Part shown: positions 17,269-26,226 of the stretch, piece after piece
How positions within the stretch are numbered: the first letter of the stretch is position 1
Layout: every line of letters begins with the position of its first letter
From: Streptomyces sp. NRRL F-6492
GTDB taxonomy: Bacteria; Actinomycetota; Actinomycetes; Streptomycetales; Streptomycetaceae
DNA: 53,458 bases
Direction: 5' to 3'
NCBI RefSeq assembly: GCF_001280125.1
Contig: NZ_LGEG01000229.1
Location: 1-53,458 of the forward strand
Notes under the pieces: model-generated
Told to the model about the DNA's origin: nothing
Databases searched by the model: none
What the model saw: the letters and a program-made list of their open reading frames with translations, nothing else
Translations under genes and position numbers: made by a program

Positions 17269-18273
17269 GTGGGACACCTGCACGTGATCGACGCAGCCGC
17301 GGTACGCAAGCTGCTCACCTACGACGACGCGGTCCCCGCCATGGAGGACACCATGGTCAGGGCGTCCCGGCGCGAGCTCTACGAGCACCCCCGGGTGACC
17401 GTCGAGCCGCCCGGGCACGGGGGCATGGTCCTCCTCATGCCCGCCGTCGGCGGCCCCGCCGAGGAGCCCGTCCTCGGCCTGAAGATGCTCAGCATGTTCC
17501 CGCGCGCCGTCGAGCGGGAACTCCCCAGCGTCCAGGGCCTGGTCATCCTGGTCGACGCCATCCACGGGCAGCCGCTCGCCCTGGTGGACGCCGGCGCCCT
17601 CACCGAGATCCGCACCGCCGCGGTCACCGCCGTCGCCACCCGCGCCCTGGCCCGCCCCGACGCCCGCGCCCTCGCGGTCATCGGCGCCGGGGTGCAGGCG
17701 CGCGGCCACCTGGAGGCGCTGTCCCGCACCCGCGACTGGGAACGGGTGCGGATCTTCAGCCGTACCCGCTCCACCGCCGAGGAACTCGCCCGCTGGGCCA
17801 AGGGGTTCTACCCGCACGTCGAGGTCAGCGACTCCACCGCCGAGGCCCTGGCCGACTGCGACGTGCTGTGCACCGCCACCTCGGTCTCCGGCGACGAGCC
17901 GGTCTTCGACGCCTCGGAGCTGCCCGCCGGGCGCGGCGTCCACGTCAACGCGATCGGCGCGTTCGGCCCCGGCTGCCGCGAACTGCCGACCGCGACGGTC
18001 GCCTCCGCGCGGCTGATCGTCGACAACCGCGAGGCCGCGCTCCGGGAGGCCGGGGACATCCTGCTGCCCATCGCCGAGGGGGCCCTCACCGAGGACGCCA
18101 TCGCCGCCGAGATCGGCGAGGTCCTGGCCGGCACCCGGCCCGGCCGCACCGACGACACGCAGACCACGGTCTTCGAGACCCTCGGCCTGCCCGTCCAGGA
18201 CGCGGTGGCCGCCGCCCTCGTCTACCGCAAGGCCGTCGAGCACGGCATCGGCGAGCGCATCTCCTTCCCCTGA
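17269..18273 (+). CDS. Ornithine cyclodeaminase / mu-crystallin family reductase
   Basis: The 334-residue protein has family marks: an N-terminal DAAAVRKLLTYDDAVPAME segment, the substrate-side LVDAGALTEIRTAAVTAVAT and the NAD(P)-binding AVIGAGVQARGHLEAL. Family members are amino-acid cyclodeaminases, SbnB-like enzymes or ketimine reductases. Next to a probable lysine aminotransferase and NikD-like oxidase, reduction of piperideine-2-carboxylate to pipecolate is the best inference; direct lysine or ornithine cyclodeamination is the alternative. I chose the GTG at 17269 for its GAGGAG site; an overlapping GTG at 17224 would add 15 residues. Confidence 0.82.
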   Translation: MGHLHVIDAAAVRKLLTYDDAVPAMEDTMVRASRRELYEHPRVTVEPPGHGGMVLLMPAVGGPAEEPVLGLKMLSMFPRAVERELPSVQGLVILVDAIHGQPLALVDAGALTEIRTAAVTAVATRALARPDARALAVIGAGVQARGHLEALSRTRDWERVRIFSRTRSTAEELARWAKGFYPHVEVSDSTAEALADCDVLCTATSVSGDEPVFDASELPAGRGVHVNAIGAFGPGCRELPTATVASARLIVDNREAALREAGDILLPIAEGALTEDAIAAEIGEVLAGTRPGRTDDTQTTVFETLGLPVQDAVAAALVYRKAVEHGIGERISFP

Positions 18274-18311
18274 CCACCCGCCCCGGCACCGAAGACAAGG
18301 AGCTGACACCC

Positions 18312-18524
18312 ATGCAGAACGACGATGGCCGCACGTACCTGGTCGTGGTCAACCACGAGGAGCAGTACTCGATCTGGGCCGAGGGCCGCGAGGTGCCGCT
18401 CGGCTGGACCGCCACCGGTTTCTCCGGCCCCAAGGACGCCTGCCTGGCCCACATCGCGGAGGTCTGGACCGACATGCGTCCGCTCAGCCTCCGCCGCCGC
18501 CTCGCCGCGGCCGCGACCGACTGA
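18312..18524 (+). CDS. MbtH-like NRPS accessory protein
   Basis: A 70-residue protein with the MbtH signature NHEEQYSIWAEGREVPLGW, followed by ACLAHIAEVWTDMRP. MbtH proteins bind A domains and raise their solubility or activity. It is the only one in the window and probably serves the A domains of the NRPS proteins downstream. AAGGAGCTG precedes the ATG. Confidence 0.95.
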   Translation: MQNDDGRTYLVVVNHEEQYSIWAEGREVPLGWTATGFSGPKDACLAHIAEVWTDMRPLSLRRRLAAAATD

Positions 18525-18701
18525 CGCGCCGGCCGGCCGCGCAGGCCCCGCCGCCCCGTCCACCGACGGACCGAACGACCACGACCGACCCACCGCGATC
18601 GATCGAGCACGCCACGGCCGCCCACGGACCGCCGCCACGCCGGTGCCCCCCACCTCCACCCGCGACCCCCGTCCCCTCACCCCGCAGAGAGGTAACACCT
18701 G

Positions 18702-19994
18702 ATGACCACCCAGGAGCAGCCCGGAAGGGCGGCCGAAGCCCCGCGCAGGCCCGGGCTCACCCGCAACAGCGACTTCATGAAGCTGTGGACCGGCGAGTCC
18801 GTGAGCCTGCTGGGCAGCGAGGTCTCCCTGATCGCGCTGCCCTCCCTGGCAGTCCTCGCGTTCGGCGCCTCCGCCGGATCCGTCGGTCTGCTCATCGCCC
18901 TGCAGTGGATCCCGTTCGTGGTCCTCGGCCCCGTGGTCGGCGTCCTCACCGACCGGATGCGCCGCCGCCCCCTGATGATCGTCTCCAACCTGGGCCGCGC
19001 CGTCGCCCTGGGCTCGCTGCCGCTCGCCGCCGTCCTCGGCTCGGTGAGCATGACGCACCTGTACGTCGTCGCCGTGGTCAAGGGCACCCTGGACGTGATC
19101 TTCCAGCTCGCGTACCAGGCGCACTTCCCGGCCCTGATCGAGCGCGAGGACTTCGCCGAGGCCAACGCCAAGACGCAGATGAGCCGTTCGCTCGCCGCGG
19201 TCTTCGGCCGCAGCATCGGCGGCGTGCTCGTCGGCGTCCTCGGCGCGGCCAAGGCCGTGACCGTCGACGCCCTGTCGTTCCTCGTCTCCACCTTCACCAT
19301 CTGGGCCATCCGCAAGCCGGAGCCCGCCCCGCAGCCCAGCGGCAAGGGGGTCGGCGCGGCCGTCGCCGACCTCAAGCACGGCTTCACCACCCTGGTCGGC
19401 AACCGGCTGCTGCGCAGCCTGACCCTCATGGGCTTCTTCGGCAACCTCGCCGTCTCCATGACCATGGCGATGCTCGTCGTGTACGCCTACGACGACCTGG
19501 GCTTCAGCCCCGCCCAGCTCGGCTTCGTCATGAGCGCCGGCGGCGTCGCCTTCGTCGTCGGCGCGATCTTCTCCCGCAAGGTCCTGCACCACCTGGGCAT
19601 GGGCCGCGCGCTGATCGCGACCCACGCCCTGCTCGGCCTCGCCGTGCTCCTCATGGTCCTGGCCGGCCAGGGCACGACGGGCGTCGTGGTCGTGGCGCTC
19701 TCCCAGTTCCTGGCCTCGCTCACCACGCCGATCGCCAACGTCGGCATCATGACGATGGTGCAGAAGGCCACCCCGCCGCACCTGATGGGCCGGGTCGGCG
19801 GCGTCTCGCTCCCGCTGGTCTGGGGCGCCAACGCGCTCGGACCCGTCCTCGGCGCGGCCGCCGCCTCCGCCTGGGGCAACGCCGCGTCGTTCGCCGTGGC
19901 GGCGGTGTTCGCCTGGGCCGCCATCGGCTGGCTGGTGGCCGGCTCGGTGCACGGCATCAGGGACGAGGTCCCGACGGAGCTCCAGGCCGCCTAG
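18702..19994 (+). CDS. MFS transporter, EntS/DHA-type exporter
   Basis: A 430-residue membrane protein with about 12 hydrophobic helices and the cytoplasmic loop TDRMRRRPLMIVSNLGRAVA between helices 2 and 3 that marks drug/siderophore exporters. It follows MbtH after a 177-bp gap in which I see no gene. Likely the product exporter and part of self-protection. Confidence 0.9.
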   Translation: MTTQEQPGRAAEAPRRPGLTRNSDFMKLWTGESVSLLGSEVSLIALPSLAVLAFGASAGSVGLLIALQWIPFVVLGPVVGVLTDRMRRRPLMIVSNLGRAVALGSLPLAAVLGSVSMTHLYVVAVVKGTLDVIFQLAYQAHFPALIEREDFAEANAKTQMSRSLAAVFGRSIGGVLVGVLGAAKAVTVDALSFLVSTFTIWAIRKPEPAPQPSGKGVGAAVADLKHGFTTLVGNRLLRSLTLMGFFGNLAVSMTMAMLVVYAYDDLGFSPAQLGFVMSAGGVAFVVGAIFSRKVLHHLGMGRALIATHALLGLAVLLMVLAGQGTTGVVVVALSQFLASLTTPIANVGIMTMVQKATPPHLMGRVGGVSLPLVWGANALGPVLGAAAASAWGNAASFAVAAVFAWAAIGWLVAGSVHGIRDEVPTELQAA

Positions 19995-19997
19995 GGC

Positions 19998-20236
19998 CCG
20001 GTCCGCCGGGCGGGCTTCCGGTCCGCCGGGTGGGCTTCCGGTCCGGTGGGCAGGTTCCCGGTCCGCCGGACAGGCCCCCGGTCCCGGCGGACAGGCTCCG
20101 GGCCCGGCGGGCGGGCCCCCGGTCCGCCGGGAGGCCCCGGGGAGCCGTCCTCCCGGGGCCGGGCCGGGCCCTCCCGCCCGGCCCCTCCGACAGCACGAGG
20201 CCCGGCCGTACGTCCCCCGGCGGCCGGGCCTCGTGC
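19998..20236. repeat. GC-rich imperfect repeats and a hairpin before the NRPS
   Basis: The 354-bp gap after the MFS gene starts with six or seven imperfect 19-22-bp units built on GGTCCGCCGGGCGGGCTTCC (19998 to about 20130). A 16-bp perfect inverted repeat follows (20193-20208 and 20221-20236, 12-base loop), probably the transporter terminator. The remaining 110 bp contain CACCTGTGCTTGTTCACCC but no promoter I can name. No gene is supported. Confidence 0.6.
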
Positions 20237-20348
20237 CTCCCTCCAGCTCCCTTCCACCCCCTGCTGTTCACCTGTGCTTGTTCACCCTTTGCTGTGCACG
20301 CGCGTTCCACCGACCGGACCGACGGCGACGAGGAAGACGGGTAGGCCC

Positions 20349-23300
20349 GTGACCGACCAGATATCGACCGATGCCCTGGAAGAGAAGCGGCGCCGGCTCG
20401 CCAGGCTGCTCGCCGAGCGCGACCGCGACCGCGGCCACGACCAGGAGACCCGGACGGGGCCCGTCTCCTTCGCCCAGCGGCGGCTGTGGATCCTCGACCG
20501 GCTCGTCCCCGGCAGCTGCGCGTACAACATCCCCATCGTCCTGCGCACCCCCACCGCCCCCGACCGCCGGGCCCTGGCGGGCGCCCTCGCCCGGGTCGTG
20601 CGCCGCCACGAGGTCCTCAGGACCGTCTTCCCCGCGCCCGACGGCATGCCCGTCCAGCAGGTGCGGCCGCCCTTCGAGCCGGTGGTCGAGGAGCTCGACG
20701 TCTCCGCCGCCCCCGACCCCTCGGCCGCCGCCGAGGAGCGCGTCAAGCAGTGGTCGGGACAGCCCTTCGACCTCGCGACCGGCCCCCTCCTGCGCGCCGC
20801 GACCGTCCGGGTCTCCGACGACGAGCACCTGATCGCGCTCTGCGTCCACCACATCGTCTGCGACGGCTGGTCCGTGGGCACGCTCTTCCGCGAACTCGAC
20901 GCGTTCTACCACGAGTTGACCGGAGGAGCGGTCGCCTCGCCGCCCGAGCTCCCGCAGCAGTACGTCGACTACGCGATCTGGCAGCGCGGCCGGCTCACCG
21001 GCGAGCGCGAGCGGGAGCTCACCTCGTACTGGCGCGAGCGGCTCGAAGGCGCCCCCGGCATCCTCCAGCTGCCGATGGACCGCGCCCGGCCCACCGGCCA
21101 CCGGGTCAACGGCGGCAACGAGGAGTTCGAGTTCCCCGAGGACCTGGCGCGGGCCGTGCACGCCTTCGCCCTGGAGGAGCGGACCACCCCCTTCACCGTC
21201 CTGCTGACCTGCTTCTCCGCCCTGATGGGCCGGTACAGCGGCCAGGAGGACGTCCTCCTCGGCGTGCCGGTCGCCGGCCAGACCCACCAGGAGCTGGAGG
21301 GGCTGATCGGCTTCTTCGTCAACACCCTGGTGGTCCGCTCCGACCTGACCGGGGCGCCCACCCTGCGCGAGGCCGTGCGGCGCGGCAAGGACGCCGTGCT
21401 CGGCGCCTTCGCCCACCAGGACATGCCCTTCGAGAAGCTCGTCATCGACTTCCAGCCGGACCGCAACCCCACCGTCAGCCCCGTCTTCCAGGTGCTGTTC
21501 AACTACCAGACGGCGGGCGACGAGCGGGTGCGGCTGCCGCACCTGGACGCCGACCTCGTGCCGTTCGACAGCGGCATCGTCCGCTTCGACCTCGAACTGA
21601 ACCTGTACGCGCACGAGCGGCGGCTCGGCGGCTCCTGGGTCTACAACGCGGAGCTGTTCGACGCCGCCGTGATGCGGCGCATGAGCCGCACCTTCGGCCG
21701 GCTGCTGACCCGCGCGCTCGCCGACCCCGACCGGCCGATCGCCGCGCTCGCCCTGCTCGACGACGCCGACCTGGCCGAACTCGACCGGCTGACCGCCCCC
21801 GCCGCCGACGCCCTGCCGCCGGCCGCGCCGGCCGGGCGGATCGTCGAGGCGGGCGACGACCCGCGGGCCGTCCTGGACGCGCTCGCGGCCGGGGAGACCG
21901 CCGAGCTGCGCATCCGGCCCGGCCTGCTGCACCGGCTCGTCGCCGCGGCCGAGAACGGCGCCGCCGTACGGGCCCCGCGACGGATCGTCGTCTCCGGCGA
22001 ACCCCTGCCGCTCGCCCTGGAGCGGCGCTGCCTGGCGGCCCTGCCGACGGCGGAGCTGCACACCCTCTACACCACCCCGGCCACCGGCGCGGTCGCCACC
22101 CGCCGCTGCGCCGGCGACGCGCCCGCCGGCCACGACGTCGCGGGCCGCCCGCTGCCCGGACGCCGCGTCCGGATCCTCGACGCGCACGGCAACCCGGTGC
22201 CGGTCGGCGTGCCGGGCGAGGTCCACGTCTCCCGTACGGGCGGGGGGTCCGGCGGTACGGAGACCGACACCGGCGACCTCGGGCGCTTCCGCGAGGACGG
22301 CGCCCTGGAGATCCTCGGCCGCCGCGACGAGCAGGTCCACCTCAAGCAGGTCCGCGTCCCGCGCGCCGAGATCGAGGCCGTGCTCCTCACCCACGAGGCC
22401 GTCGGCGACGCCCGCGTCGACGCCCGCCTCGACGCCACCGGGAACCTGGTGCTCGTCGCGTACCTCGTCCCGCACCGCCCGCACGCCCCCGCCCCGGGAT
22501 CCGGCCCCGACTCCGGCCCCGACTCCGGCTCCGACTCCGGCTCCGAGGAGGCCGGCCGGCTGCGCGAGGCGCTGCGCGCCCACTGCCAGCGCCTGCTGCC
22601 CGAGGTGCTGCTGCCCACCTCGTACGTCGTCCTCGACGCCTTCCCGCTCACCCCCGACGGCCGGGTGGACCGCGCCGCGCTGCCCGCCCCCGTCGCCGAG
22701 CGGGAGACGGCCGCGCCCGGGCACACCGAGCCCTCCACCCCGCTGGAGGAGGCCCTCGCCGAGATCTGGCGCTCCGTCCTCGGTCTGCCGTCGGTGGGCG
22801 TGCACGACAACTTCTTCCTGCTCGGCGGCCATTCGCTGCTCGCCGTCCAGGTCATGGCCCGGCTGCGCCGCGCGACCGGCGTCGACCTGCCGGTCAGCGT
22901 CCTCTTCCGGTACCGCACCATCGCCGACCTGGCCGTGCGGATCGGCTCGCTGGGCGCCGGGGCGGAGGAGCGGCCCGGGGCCCTGGCCCGCATCCAGTCC
23001 GGCACCGTCGCCCCCGCGCTCGCGCTCGTCCACCCGGCGGGCGGCAGCGTCTTCTGCTACGCCTCCCTGGCCACGGCGCTCACCAACCGCACCGTGTACG
23101 CCTTCGAGGGCGGCCAGGAGGCGCCCTCCCACGAGGCCCGCGCCGCCTCCTACCTGGCCGAGCTGGAGGCCGCCGACCCGGGCCCCTTCCTGCTCGGCGG
23201 CTGGTCGCTCGGCGGCACCCTCGCCTTCGAGATGGCCCGGCAGCTCCACGCCCGGGGCCAGGACCCGGGGCCCGTCGTCCTCATCGACTCCTTCCTGTAC

Positions 23301-23774
23301 GACGGCGACCCCGACAGCCCCGACACCCACGCCTATCTGCTCCACAGCTTCCTGCGGGACCTCACCGCCGACCTCGGCATGGCCGCCCGGGAGCTGCCGC
23401 CGGGCAGCGAGTTCCTCACCGTGCGGCGCCTGTTCGCCGACGTCCTGGACGGCTGGGGCGACTCCGCGCCCGCCGGGCTCGACCTCGACGAGGTGGTGCG
23501 CCGGTACGGCATCTACCGGGACAACATGCTCGGTCTCGCCGCCTACCGGCCGACCGGCCCCCGCTACCCCGGGACGGTCCACCTGATCCAGGCCGAGGGA
23601 TCCCCCGAGGCGGTCGAGGGCTGGCGGGCCGTCGCCGAGGACGTCGTCGTGCACCGCGTCCCCGGCGACCACTACAGCATCATGCGCAACCCCGAACTGG
23701 TCCGGGTGGCCCACGTCCTGGACGGCGTGCTCCGGGCCGCCGGCCGCACCCCCGAGGAGGCGAACCGCCGATGA
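20349..23774 (+). CDS. NRPS: C - remnant A - PCP - TE
   Basis: A 1141-residue protein starting at GTG 20349; the upstream open frame is repeat sequence. The condensation domain (about 30-455) has an intact HHIVCDG. The next 320 residues align only with the back part of an A domain. Motifs A1-A4, including the P-loop, are absent, A5 is degenerate (LYTTPATGAVA), and the A10 lysine is replaced (DGRVDR). The PCP has Ser828 in LGGHSLL. The thioesterase has Ser952 in GGWSLGG and a late His in GDHYSIM. The protein cannot activate its own substrate; the free A domain encoded with a 4-base overlap downstream probably loads the PCP in trans. Presumed last module. Confidence 0.9.
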   Translation: MTDQISTDALEEKRRRLARLLAERDRDRGHDQETRTGPVSFAQRRLWILDRLVPGSCAYNIPIVLRTPTAPDRRALAGALARVVRRHEVLRTVFPAPDGMPVQQVRPPFEPVVEELDVSAAPDPSAAAEERVKQWSGQPFDLATGPLLRAATVRVSDDEHLIALCVHHIVCDGWSVGTLFRELDAFYHELTGGAVASPPELPQQYVDYAIWQRGRLTGERERELTSYWRERLEGAPGILQLPMDRARPTGHRVNGGNEEFEFPEDLARAVHAFALEERTTPFTVLLTCFSALMGRYSGQEDVLLGVPVAGQTHQELEGLIGFFVNTLVVRSDLTGAPTLREAVRRGKDAVLGAFAHQDMPFEKLVIDFQPDRNPTVSPVFQVLFNYQTAGDERVRLPHLDADLVPFDSGIVRFDLELNLYAHERRLGGSWVYNAELFDAAVMRRMSRTFGRLLTRALADPDRPIAALALLDDADLAELDRLTAPAADALPPAAPAGRIVEAGDDPRAVLDALAAGETAELRIRPGLLHRLVAAAENGAAVRAPRRIVVSGEPLPLALERRCLAALPTAELHTLYTTPATGAVATRRCAGDAPAGHDVAGRPLPGRRVRILDAHGNPVPVGVPGEVHVSRTGGGSGGTETDTGDLGRFREDGALEILGRRDEQVHLKQVRVPRAEIEAVLLTHEAVGDARVDARLDATGNLVLVAYLVPHRPHAPAPGSGPDSGPDSGSDSGSEEAGRLREALRAHCQRLLPEVLLPTSYVVLDAFPLTPDGRVDRAALPAPVAERETAAPGHTEPSTPLEEALAEIWRSVLGLPSVGVHDNFFLLGGHSLLAVQVMARLRRATGVDLPVSVLFRYRTIADLAVRIGSLGAGAEERPGALARIQSGTVAPALALVHPAGGSVFCYASLATALTNRTVYAFEGGQEAPSHEARAASYLAELEAADPGPFLLGGWSLGGTLAFEMARQLHARGQDPGPVVLIDSFLYDGDPDSPDTHAYLLHSFLRDLTADLGMAARELPPGSEFLTVRRLFADVLDGWGDSAPAGLDLDEVVRRYGIYRDNMLGLAAYRPTGPRYPGTVHLIQAEGSPEAVEGWRAVAEDVVVHRVPGDHYSIMRNPELVRVAHVLDGVLRAAGRTPEEANRR

Positions 23775-25369
23775 GCGTCGACATACGACTTCCCGCCACC
23801 CCCGCGCAGGCCGCCGAGGAGGTGCGCGCGGGCGACGCGCCGAGCGTGCTGCACCTGGTGGCCGCCGCCGTCGCCCGCCACCCCGACGAGCCCGCCCTCG
23901 CGGGACACGGCCCGGCCGTGACCTACCGCGACCTGTGGCGCGGTGCGGGCGCGATCGCCGCCCGGCTGCGCGGGGAGGGCATCGGACCCGGGGACGTGGT
24001 GGGCCTGGCCGCCCTGCGCTCCACCGAGCTGGTCGTCGCCCTGATCGGGGTGCTGCGCTCGGGCGCCGCCTTCCTCCCGCTGGACTCCGGCTACCCCCGG
24101 GCCCGCCTGGAGCACATGCTCGACGACGCCCGGGTGGGGGTGGTCCTCGGCCACCGGGAGACGGCGGAGCGGTTCGCCGCCGGGGGCCGCACGGTCCTGC
24201 TCCTCGACGACGGCCCCGCGCCGTGGTCCGCGAGCGCCGTCGCCGAGTCCCTCCTGCCGCCGCCGCCCGCCGCGGAGGACCTGGCGTACGTCCTCTACAC
24301 CTCGGGCACCACCGGCGCCCCCAAGGGCATCGCCATGCCGCACGGCGCGCTCGCCAACATCGTGGAGTGGCAGGCCGGGGCCTCCGGGTCCGCCGTCGGC
24401 AGCCGGACCCTGCAGTTCTCCGCGATCTCCTTCGACGTCTCCTTCCAGGAGATCTTCGCCTCGCTCGCGGTCGGCGGCACCGTGGTGTGCGTGACCGAGG
24501 AGGAGCGGCGGGACCCGGTCCGGCTGTGGGAGGCGGTGGCACGCGAGCGCGTGGACCGGATGTTCCTCCCGTACGTGGCGCTCCAGGCCCTCGTCCTGGT
24601 CGCCGAACCGGGCGCGCCCGGCGCCCCGCCGCTGCGGGAGATCGTCACGGCGGGGGAGCAGCTGCAGTGCTCCCGGGCCCTGCGCGCCCTCCTCGCCTCG
24701 CTGCCCGGCTGCCGCCTCGTCAACCAGTACGGGCCCTCGGAGGCCCACGTGGTCACCTGGCACGCCCTGGAGGGCGACCCGGACGGCTGGCCGGCCCTGC
24801 CGCCGATCGGCCGGCCCGTGCCCGGGAACCGGGTGTACGTCCTCGACGCCCGGGGCGAGGAGGTGCCGCCCGGCGGCATCGGCGACATCCACGTCGGCGG
24901 CGTCCAGGTCGCCCTCGGCTACTGGAACCGCCCCGACCTGACGGCCGAGCGCTTCCTCCCGGAGCCCGGCCGGCCGGGCCGCCGCGTGTACCGCACCGGC
25001 GACGTGGCCCGGCGGCGGCCGGACGGCTCCCTGGACTACCTCGGCCGCGCCGACGACCAGGTGAAGATCCGCGGCTTCCGGCTCGAACTCCCCGAGGTCG
25101 AGCGGGTCCTGGGCGACCTGCCCGGCGTCTCCTCGTGCGCGGTGGCGGTACGGGGCGAGGACGGCATCGAGAAGTCCCTGGTCGCCTTCGTGGTCCTGGA
25201 GCCGGGCCCGGACGCCCCGTCCCTCGTCTCCCTGCGCGCGGCCCTCGCGGAGCTGCTGCCCGACTACATGGTCCCGGGCCGCTTCCGCGCGGTGACCGAC
25301 CTCCCCTCGATGCCGAACGGCAAGATGGACCGGCCGCGCCTGCGGGCGATGGCGGAGAACTCGGAGTGA
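23771..25369 (+). CDS. Free-standing NRPS adenylation domain, proline-type code
   Basis: The 532-residue protein is an A domain without a carrier. It has the A3 loop YTSGTTGAPKG, SFDVSFQEIF, NQYGPSEAHVV, YRTGDVARRRPDG and A10 NGKMDR with its lysine. Aligned by eye to GrsA the ten pocket residues read D-V-Q-F-V-A-Q-V-V-K, close to the proline code D-V-Q-L-I-A-H-V-V-K. A proline-like ring amino acid is therefore expected: proline, pipecolate or the azabicyclic amino acid. It is coupled to the NRPS lacking a working A domain. Confidence 0.9.
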   Translation: MSVDIRLPATPAQAAEEVRAGDAPSVLHLVAAAVARHPDEPALAGHGPAVTYRDLWRGAGAIAARLRGEGIGPGDVVGLAALRSTELVVALIGVLRSGAAFLPLDSGYPRARLEHMLDDARVGVVLGHRETAERFAAGGRTVLLLDDGPAPWSASAVAESLLPPPPAAEDLAYVLYTSGTTGAPKGIAMPHGALANIVEWQAGASGSAVGSRTLQFSAISFDVSFQEIFASLAVGGTVVCVTEEERRDPVRLWEAVARERVDRMFLPYVALQALVLVAEPGAPGAPPLREIVTAGEQLQCSRALRALLASLPGCRLVNQYGPSEAHVVTWHALEGDPDGWPALPPIGRPVPGNRVYVLDARGEEVPPGGIGDIHVGGVQVALGYWNRPDLTAERFLPEPGRPGRRVYRTGDVARRRPDGSLDYLGRADDQVKIRGFRLELPEVERVLGDLPGVSSCAVAVRGEDGIEKSLVAFVVLEPGPDAPSLVSLRAALAELLPDYMVPGRFRAVTDLPSMPNGKMDRPRLRAMAENSE

Positions 25370-25440
25370 ACCCGGCCCGGGGGCGGCGGAGTGACGGCCG
25401 CGGCCCCCGGGAGCCGCGCGGGCGGGGCGCACGCGCGCAC

Positions 25441-25491
25441 GCGTACGAGGGGGTGGCGACGGATCCGATCCGTCGCCACCCCCTCGTACGC
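25441..25491. terminator. 25-bp perfect inverted repeat terminator
   Basis: Arms at 25441-25465 and 25467-25491 are perfectly complementary around a single base. It lies between the convergent A-domain and PPTase genes and ends both transcripts. Confidence 0.85.
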
Positions 25492-25503
25492 GTCCGCCGG
25501 GGT

Positions 25504-26148
25504 CTAGGGCGTCACCACGACCGCCGTGCGGACCAGGCCGGGGGAGACCGCGAACCTGCCGTGGAGGACCTCGGGGGCGGGGCCCGGAGGGCGGGGGACC
25601 AGGACGCGGGCGGTGAAGGTGCCGGTGGCCGGGTCCGGTTCGACGCGGACGTCGTGGAAGCCCAGCCAGCCGCCGACCAGCGGGAACCAGGCCTTGTAGA
25701 CGGCCTCCTTGGCGCTGAAGAACACGGTCGGCCAGTACGGGGCCTCACCGCCGGGGCCGTGCCACCACTCCTCTTCCTCCTCGCGGCAGACGAGCCGCCG
25801 GGTGGGCTCGTCCAGGCGCAGGTTGTCCTCGGCGTCGATGCCGATCGACCGGACGCGGTCCGCACGGGCCACGGCGGCGGCGCAGTAGTCGCCGGTGTGC
25901 GAGATGCTGCCGACGACCCGCGCCGGCCAGACCGGGGCCCGGTCGCGGCCCGCGGGAACGGGCAGCGGGGGCAGGCCGAGGGCCGTCATGGCCCGGCGCG
26001 CGCAGGCCCGGCCGGCCCGGAACTCCCTCCGTCGCGCGGGGACCGCACGTTCGCTGAGCGTCGCGGCCTCCTCGGGCAGCGGCTCCTCGGCCCAGGCCGA
26101 GGCGTCCGCCACCGCCACCGCGACGGCTCCGGGAAGCAGATCACGCAT
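25504..26148 (-). CDS. 4'-phosphopantetheinyl transferase (Sfp/EntD type)
   Basis: A 214-residue PPTase with the magnesium and CoA motifs SIGIDAEDN and FSAKEAVYKAWFPLVG, and VGSISHTGDYCAA upstream. It converts apo carrier proteins (NRPS PCPs, the ACP and the free carrier at 43.6 kb) to holo forms. I prefer the ATG at 26148, which sits behind GGGGGTGAC; a GTG at 26157 would add three residues. Confidence 0.95.
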   Translation of the reverse strand: MRDLLPGAVAVAVADASAWAEEPLPEEAATLSERAVPARRREFRAGRACARRAMTALGLPPLPVPAGRDRAPVWPARVVGSISHTGDYCAAAVARADRVRSIGIDAEDNLRLDEPTRRLVCREEEEEWWHGPGGEAPYWPTVFFSAKEAVYKAWFPLVGGWLGFHDVRVEPDPATGTFTARVLVPRPPGPAPEVLHGRFAVSPGLVRTAVVVTP

Positions 26149-26226
26149 GCACGTCACCCCCGGTGTTCCACTGTGGCTTCGGTTGACTTCTCTGCAATCT
26201 CTATAGTGTATATGTAGTATGTGACC
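26149..26226. promoter_or_regulatory. Divergent promoter, near-leaderless rightward start
   Basis: An AT-rich 78-bp gap between the PPTase and thioesterase genes. A TTGACT box (26183-26188) and TATAGT (26202-26207) point right but are only 13 bp apart; TAGTAT at 26215-26220 is another -10 candidate. No ribosome site precedes the thioesterase start, so its mRNA may be leaderless. The stretch 26168-26188 (CCACTGTGGCTTCGGTTGAC plus T) resembles the reverse strand of 14626-14645. Confidence 0.5.

Noticed and set aside
21720..22740. Remnant A domain caused by a frameshift
   Set aside because: The frame stays open and later A motifs are readable in the same frame as C and PCP; it is an in-frame loss.
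20268..24542. A 1424-codon open frame on the minus strand under the NRPS
   Set aside because: It is the mirror of the C/A/PCP/TE gene, low in complexity (Arg/Pro/Gly/Val) with no domain; such antisense frames are normal at this GC content.
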